Assembly: GCF_022627575.1 (NCBI RefSeq)
Contig: NZ_JADEYQ010000001.1
Coordinates: 124,001 to 188,000, forward strand
Source: Sphingobacterium rhinopitheci
Lineage (GTDB): Bacteria > Bacteroidota > Bacteroidia > Sphingobacteriales > Sphingobacteriaceae
Direction of reading: 5' to 3'
DNA: 64,000 nt
The position numbers and the translations under genes are program-made. Position 1 is the first letter of the stretch. Each line of letters begins with the position of its first letter. The notes beneath the pieces are model-generated. The model searched no databases. It was not told where the DNA came from and saw nothing but the letters and a program-made list of their open reading frames with translations. Of this stretch, positions 60,898 through 64,000 are shown piece by piece.

Positions 60898-61851
60898 ATG
60901 AAGACAACATTTGATTTTGAAAAACCGATTGCAGATTTGCAAACTCAAATAGAAAAAGTACATCAAGTAGCTGAAAAAACTAAAGTAAGCATGAGTGCTA
61001 CTATTAGTGAACTTGAGGAAAAATTAGAGCAAACGAAACTCGATGTGTATAAAAATATGTCAGGATGGCAAAAAGTGCAAATGTCTAGACATGCCGATCG
61101 TCCCCAGACATTTGACTACATCGAAATGATTTGTGATGAGTTTGTAGAATTACACGGTGACAGAACAGTTAAAGACGATAAAGCTATCGTAGGTGGTTTT
61201 GCGTCTATCAATGGCGAGTCTGTGATGATTATTGGTCATCAAAAAGGTAAAAACACCAAAGAAAGACAATTTCGTAATTTCGGGATGGCTAATCCAGAAG
61301 GATACCGTAAGGCTTTACGCTTAATGAAAATGGCAGAGAAATTTAATAAACCTGTTGTTACATTGATCGATACTATGGGTGCTTACCCAGGTTTGGAAGC
61401 TGAAGAACGCGGCCAAGGAGAAGCTATAGCGCGTAACCTACTAGAGATGTCAGTATTGAAAGTCCCTATTATCTGTATTGTTATCGGTGAAGGAGCTTCT
61501 GGTGGTGCATTGGGTATTGGTATCGGTGATCGTGTATATATGATGGAAAATACTTGGTATTCGGTGATCTCTCCAGAGTCATGTTCATCTATCTTGTGGA
61601 GAAGCTGGGATCATAAAGAAAGAGCTGCTGAAGCATTGAAATTGACAGGCGAAAATATGCTATCTAATGGTTTGATAGATGGAATTATCCCTGAGCCATT
61701 AGGTGGAGCACACCAAAACCCTCTTGTTGCAGCTGAATTTGTAAAGAATCAAATCTTGTCAGATTTAACTGTATTGAAAGCTAAAGATAAAGAAACACTT
61801 GTTGCAGAGCGTATCGACAAATTCAGTAAAATGGGTGTTGTAAACGAATAA
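60898..61851 (+). CDS. accA: Acetyl-CoA carboxylase carboxyltransferase subunit alpha
   Basis: The 317-residue protein carries carboxyl from biotin to acetyl-CoA in the first step of fatty acid synthesis. It begins with the family [18 protein letters not shown] helix. Later come [19 protein letters not shown] (about 80-98), [21 protein letters not shown] (about 125-145), [27 protein letters not shown] (about 151-177) and [31 protein letters not shown] (about 192-222). accD is not adjacent. Transcribed away from the channel gene and closed by a perfect palindromic terminator. Confidence 0.97.
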   Translation: MKTTFDFEKPIADLQTQIEKVHQVAEKTKVSMSATISELEEKLEQTKLDVYKNMSGWQKVQMSRHADRPQTFDYIEMICDEFVELHGDRTVKDDKAIVGGFASINGESVMIIGHQKGKNTKERQFRNFGMANPEGYRKALRLMKMAEKFNKPVVTLIDTMGAYPGLEAEERGQGEAIARNLLEMSVLKVPIICIVIGEGASGGALGIGIGDRVYMMENTWYSVISPESCSSILWRSWDHKERAAEALKLTGENMLSNGLIDGIIPEPLGGAHQNPLVAAEFVKNQILSDLTVLKAKDKETLVAERIDKFSKMGVVNE

Positions 61852-61866
61852 TAAGCTGTTTGAACA

Positions 61867-61908
61867 ATACACAAAAGCCTCCATGGATCCATGGAGGCTT
61901 TTGTGTAT
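61867..61908. terminator. Perfect 42-bp palindromic terminator after accA
   Basis: All 21 bases on the left (61867-61887) pair with those on the right, with GGATCC at the centre and AAAAGCCTCC/GGAGGCTTTT inside. It lies between convergent accA and the methyltransferase gene and can stop both. Confidence 0.85.
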
Positions 61909-61925
61909 ATAAATATGTAGAGCTA

Positions 61926-62642
61926 TTACTTAAAGGCTACATAACTTGCGAAGCACAAATTCTTGTGCAATATATCAACTTCTTTAAATCCTACATGACG
62001 TAATAAATCCAATTGATACATCAGTGGACGTGGTGAGTCTTCCTTCTCTATATATGCAAATACCTCATCACGATATTTTTCATCCTTTAGTGACGTGAGA
62101 TACCTCCCATATCTATCGTCATAAATAAGCTGTTGTAAAGAAGGGGTTGCCTGTTTTACTAAATCAAATATCCAGATACTACCGCCGGGTTTCAACCATC
62201 GATAAAAATTAGAAAACGACGTTTCCCAATCGGCGTCATCACGAAGATGATGCAATACAGCTGTCGCCATGATGACATCGAACGTTTCCTCCCCTACCGA
62301 CAAGTCTCTAAAATCACCCTTTACGATTTTTGTCGTACCAGCAGTATTCAGTGCTTCAACCCGCTCTTGTGCTTTAAGAAGCATAGGCATACTTAAATCA
62401 GAAAGTGTCATGTGCATTGGAGAGGTATATTGTAGTAACTTGACATCATAGTTGCCCGCACCGCAGCCTATGTCTAACACAGATGATAACTGAGGATAGT
62501 ATTTTGCTATACCTTGTGCCATCAATTCCATATTGAAAGAAGAATCGAGTGTGGTAAGCTGTCCCGTTTCTAAATTTGAAAACCGTCTAACATCATGATC
62601 AAAGCGATTCTCAATTTCCGCAAGTGTAGATTTATTTTGCAT
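61926..62642 (-). CDS. Class I SAM-dependent methyltransferase
   Basis: I choose ATG 62642; an ATG 12 codons earlier (62678) cannot be excluded. The 238-residue protein has motif I VLDIGCGAGNYDVKLL (about 55-70), the acidic strand ending in LSDLSMPML (about 81-89), motif III-type VIMATAVLHHLRDD and a post-motif WLKPGGSIWIFDLV. It is a soluble Rossmann-type methyltransferase. The substrate, small molecule or tRNA, cannot be told; it resembles the UbiE/SmtA broad group. Single gene on the minus strand. Confidence 0.85.
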   Translation of the reverse strand: MQNKSTLAEIENRFDHDVRRFSNLETGQLTTLDSSFNMELMAQGIAKYYPQLSSVLDIGCGAGNYDVKLLQYTSPMHMTLSDLSMPMLLKAQERVEALNTAGTTKIVKGDFRDLSVGEETFDVIMATAVLHHLRDDADWETSFSNFYRWLKPGGSIWIFDLVKQATPSLQQLIYDDRYGRYLTSLKDEKYRDEVFAYIEKEDSPRPLMYQLDLLRHVGFKEVDILHKNLCFASYVAFK

Positions 62643-62686
62643 AGCGATTATGAATATATCTAAAGCTAAATATAACATTTAAAAAT

Positions 62687-62722
62687 AAAAAAGGGTTTGT
62701 GACAAATCACAAACCCTTTTTT
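62687..62722 (-). terminator. Terminator after rseP
   Basis: A perfect 16-bp stem (62687-62702 with 62707-62722, core AAAGGGTTTGTGA) with the loop CAAA and a T-rich end on both sides. It lies 20 bases after the rseP stop on the minus strand. Confidence 0.9.
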
Positions 62723-62742
62723 ATGCTATATTAAGAATATAT

Positions 62743-64000
62743 CTACCACTTTATTATATCATTACCAAAGGTAAATATCATCAAAGCGATCAATATGAAG
62801 AAACCTATCATCTGTGCCGTTTCTAATACCTTTTCACTCACAGGTTTGCCTTGTATCATTTCTATCAATAAGAAGACAACATGACCACCATCTAGTGCCG
62901 GAATAGGCAATAAATTCATAAAGGCTAATGCCATAGATAAAGTACCTACAAGAGTCCAGAATTTCACCCAATCAACCGTTGTTCCAAACATCTTGGCGAT
63001 TCCTACAGGGCCAGACAATGCTTTATCAGCACGTATCTCTCCTTTAAATATTTTACCAAAACCTTTAATATTATCTGTTACCACAGAAACAGCCTTGTTG
63101 ATACCAATTGGTAAAGACTCCGCAAATGAATATTGTCTAGATACAATCGGTAGATTATTAAAACCCAACTTATCGGTAGTATCTGCTGCCGCCACAAGCG
63201 TAACAGGCACACCAGCTCTGCTGACATCAAGTTTAATCTCTTTTCCTTTACTCTTAGCTACTTCGGCTTGAAATTCATCTAGACGCACTACAGCAACACC
63301 ATTAATAGCAATAATACTATCTCCTTTGGCCAAGCCCATATCTTTAGCTCTGGTACCTTCAATAACAGTATCTACCGGAAGCATCTTGAAGATAGGCGTT
63401 ACGAATTCATTGCGTTTATGATCTGCCACATCATTCAACATCGTAGCTGGCAACGTAATATCTAAAGTTTGTCCTTGACGCTCTACTTTTAATACCGCAT
63501 CCCCCATCAAGACGTCAGAAGTCATTAGATCCTTCAAAAAAAGATTTGCTTTATTACCATTTACAGCAATTATCTTATCTCCTTCTTTAAGACCAATTTT
63601 CTCACCTATTATTCCAGGCTGTACGCCCCATAGTTTTGTATTATCATAGTCAGCCTCACCATATTTAAAGGTTAGTCCCCAGAAAACAACAATACCCACA
63701 ATAACATTAACGATGATACCACCAAGCATCACAATCAAACGTTGCCAAGCAGGCTTGGAACGAAATTCCCAGGGTTGAGGATCTTGTTTCAGTTGCTCTG
63801 TATCCATTGATTCGTCGATCATTCCGGCGATTTTTACATAACCCCCCAAAGGCAACCAACCAATACCATACTCTACGCCTTTATAATCAAACTTAAAAAG
63901 CTTTACCCCCCAAGCATCAAAAAATAAATAGAACTTCTCCACCTTAATTCCGAACATACGAGCGGCAAGAAAATGTCCCAATTCATGTAATATTATTAAA
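62743..64000 (-). CDS. rseP: Site-2 zinc metalloprotease RseP, N-terminus cut by window edge
   Basis: The frame enters from the right edge; about 419 residues are visible, and only the first 20 or so are missing. The zinc site HELGH is present right at the edge (63979-63987 on the minus strand), followed by FLAARMFGIKVEKFYLFFD and GWLPLGGYVKIAGM. Two PDZ domains sit in the periplasmic part (about 135-215 and 220-300). The C-terminal LLPIPALDGGHVVFLLIEMIQGKPVSEK carries the LDG motif with the third zinc ligand. It cuts membrane-bound anti-sigma factors or signal peptide remnants. A strong terminator follows, so it is the last gene of its unit. Confidence 0.93.
   Translation of the reverse strand, partial: LIILHELGHFLAARMFGIKVEKFYLFFDAWGVKLFKFDYKGVEYGIGWLPLGGYVKIAGMIDESMDTEQLKQDPQPWEFRSKPAWQRLIVMLGGIIVNVIVGIVVFWGLTFKYGEADYDNTKLWGVQPGIIGEKIGLKEGDKIIAVNGNKANLFLKDLMTSDVLMGDAVLKVERQGQTLDITLPATMLNDVADHKRNEFVTPIFKMLPVDTVIEGTRAKDMGLAKGDSIIAINGVAVVRLDEFQAEVAKSKGKEIKLDVSRAGVPVTLVAAADTTDKLGFNNLPIVSRQYSFAESLPIGINKAVSVVTDNIKGFGKIFKGEIRADKALSGPVGIAKMFGTTVDWVKFWTLVGTLSMALAFMNLLPIPALDGGHVVFLLIEMIQGKPVSEKVLETAQMIGFFILIALMIFTFGNDIIKW

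Noticed and set aside
59891..60910. Longer start of the mechanosensitive channel
   Set aside because: The 50 extra residues would overlap the accA start and do not fit the family; the ATG at 60760 gives a regular N-terminus.
1..64000. CRISPR array, prophage, insertion sequence, tRNA or rRNA genes
   Set aside because: No direct-repeat array, transposase, integrase or phage structural gene and no cloverleaf was seen on either strand; a computed tRNA scan was not available.

Overview
The window is a chromosomal segment of a low-GC member of the Bacteroidota, most likely Sphingobacteriaceae (a Sphingobacterium- or Pedobacter-like organism). Supporting signs are the ftsX-DUF3098-uppP-truB-ribF gene order, bacillithiol gene bshB1, DUF4294 and DUF4890/Spy-like secreted proteins, a fused E1 alpha/beta dehydrogenase, a PorE-like TPR/PD40/OmpA protein, AT-rich gaps, weak Shine-Dalgarno sites and promoters of the Bacteroidota type (TTTG, 19-21 nt, TAnnTTTG). 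Genus placement is inference. Almost every gene is a housekeeping or ordinary accessory gene. I see no rRNA, tRNA, insertion sequence, prophage or CRISPR array.

Layout. 1-2.6 kb: end of a trehalose-phosphate phosphatase, a GH15 glycosidase and a four-helix-bundle protein. 2.7-4.7 kb: a lipoprotein and two tandem 93-aa paralogues of unknown function in AT-rich DNA. 4.7-8.0 kb (minus): a Crp/Fnr regulator with a palindromic operator, then an overlapping GT-FKBP-aldo/keto reductase operon. 8.1-11.8 kb: a phospholipase C-like protein, queE and a PorE-like envelope protein. 11.9-14.2 kb (minus): two Gfo/Idh/MocA oxidoreductases. 14.3-18.0 kb: a DUF819 membrane protein, a thioesterase and an M1 peptidase. 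18.1-23.8 kb: the elongasome operon mreB-mreC-mreD-mrdA-rodA. 23.9-26.2 kb (minus): a nucleoside phosphorylase, a YigZ protein and an EamA transporter.

26.5-31.3 kb holds the aromatic pathway: pheA, aroF-chorismate mutase, aroA and then aroC. The pheA operon is preceded by a consensus promoter, a 21-codon leader ORF packed with Phe and Tyr codons and an intrinsic terminator, which together look like a classical translation-coupled attenuator. 31.5-36.9 kb: a ROK kinase, fused E1, an unknown protein, DUF1080 and Nudix. 37.0-37.13 kb: a candidate small RNA with its own promoter, three hairpins and terminator. 37.2-40.2 kb (minus): a tiny membrane protein, rlmH and four tandem Spy/CpxP-like secreted paralogues, three followed by near-identical terminators and the fourth gutted. 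40.2-42.2 kb is the least ordinary stretch, with a 45-aa small gene, an orphan secreted protein and a decayed gene.

42.2-64 kb returns to housekeeping: leuS, ftsX, DUF3098, uppP, truB, ribF, bshB1, a glutathione peroxidase with an altered active site, DUF4294, rel/spoT, fur, purA, pabB, a nucleoside-gate transporter, mgsA, osmC, coaA, a mechanosensitive channel, accA, a methyltransferase and rseP, which runs off the end. The strongest candidates for new biology are the aromatic leader-peptide attenuator, the small RNA and the clustered Spy-like family.
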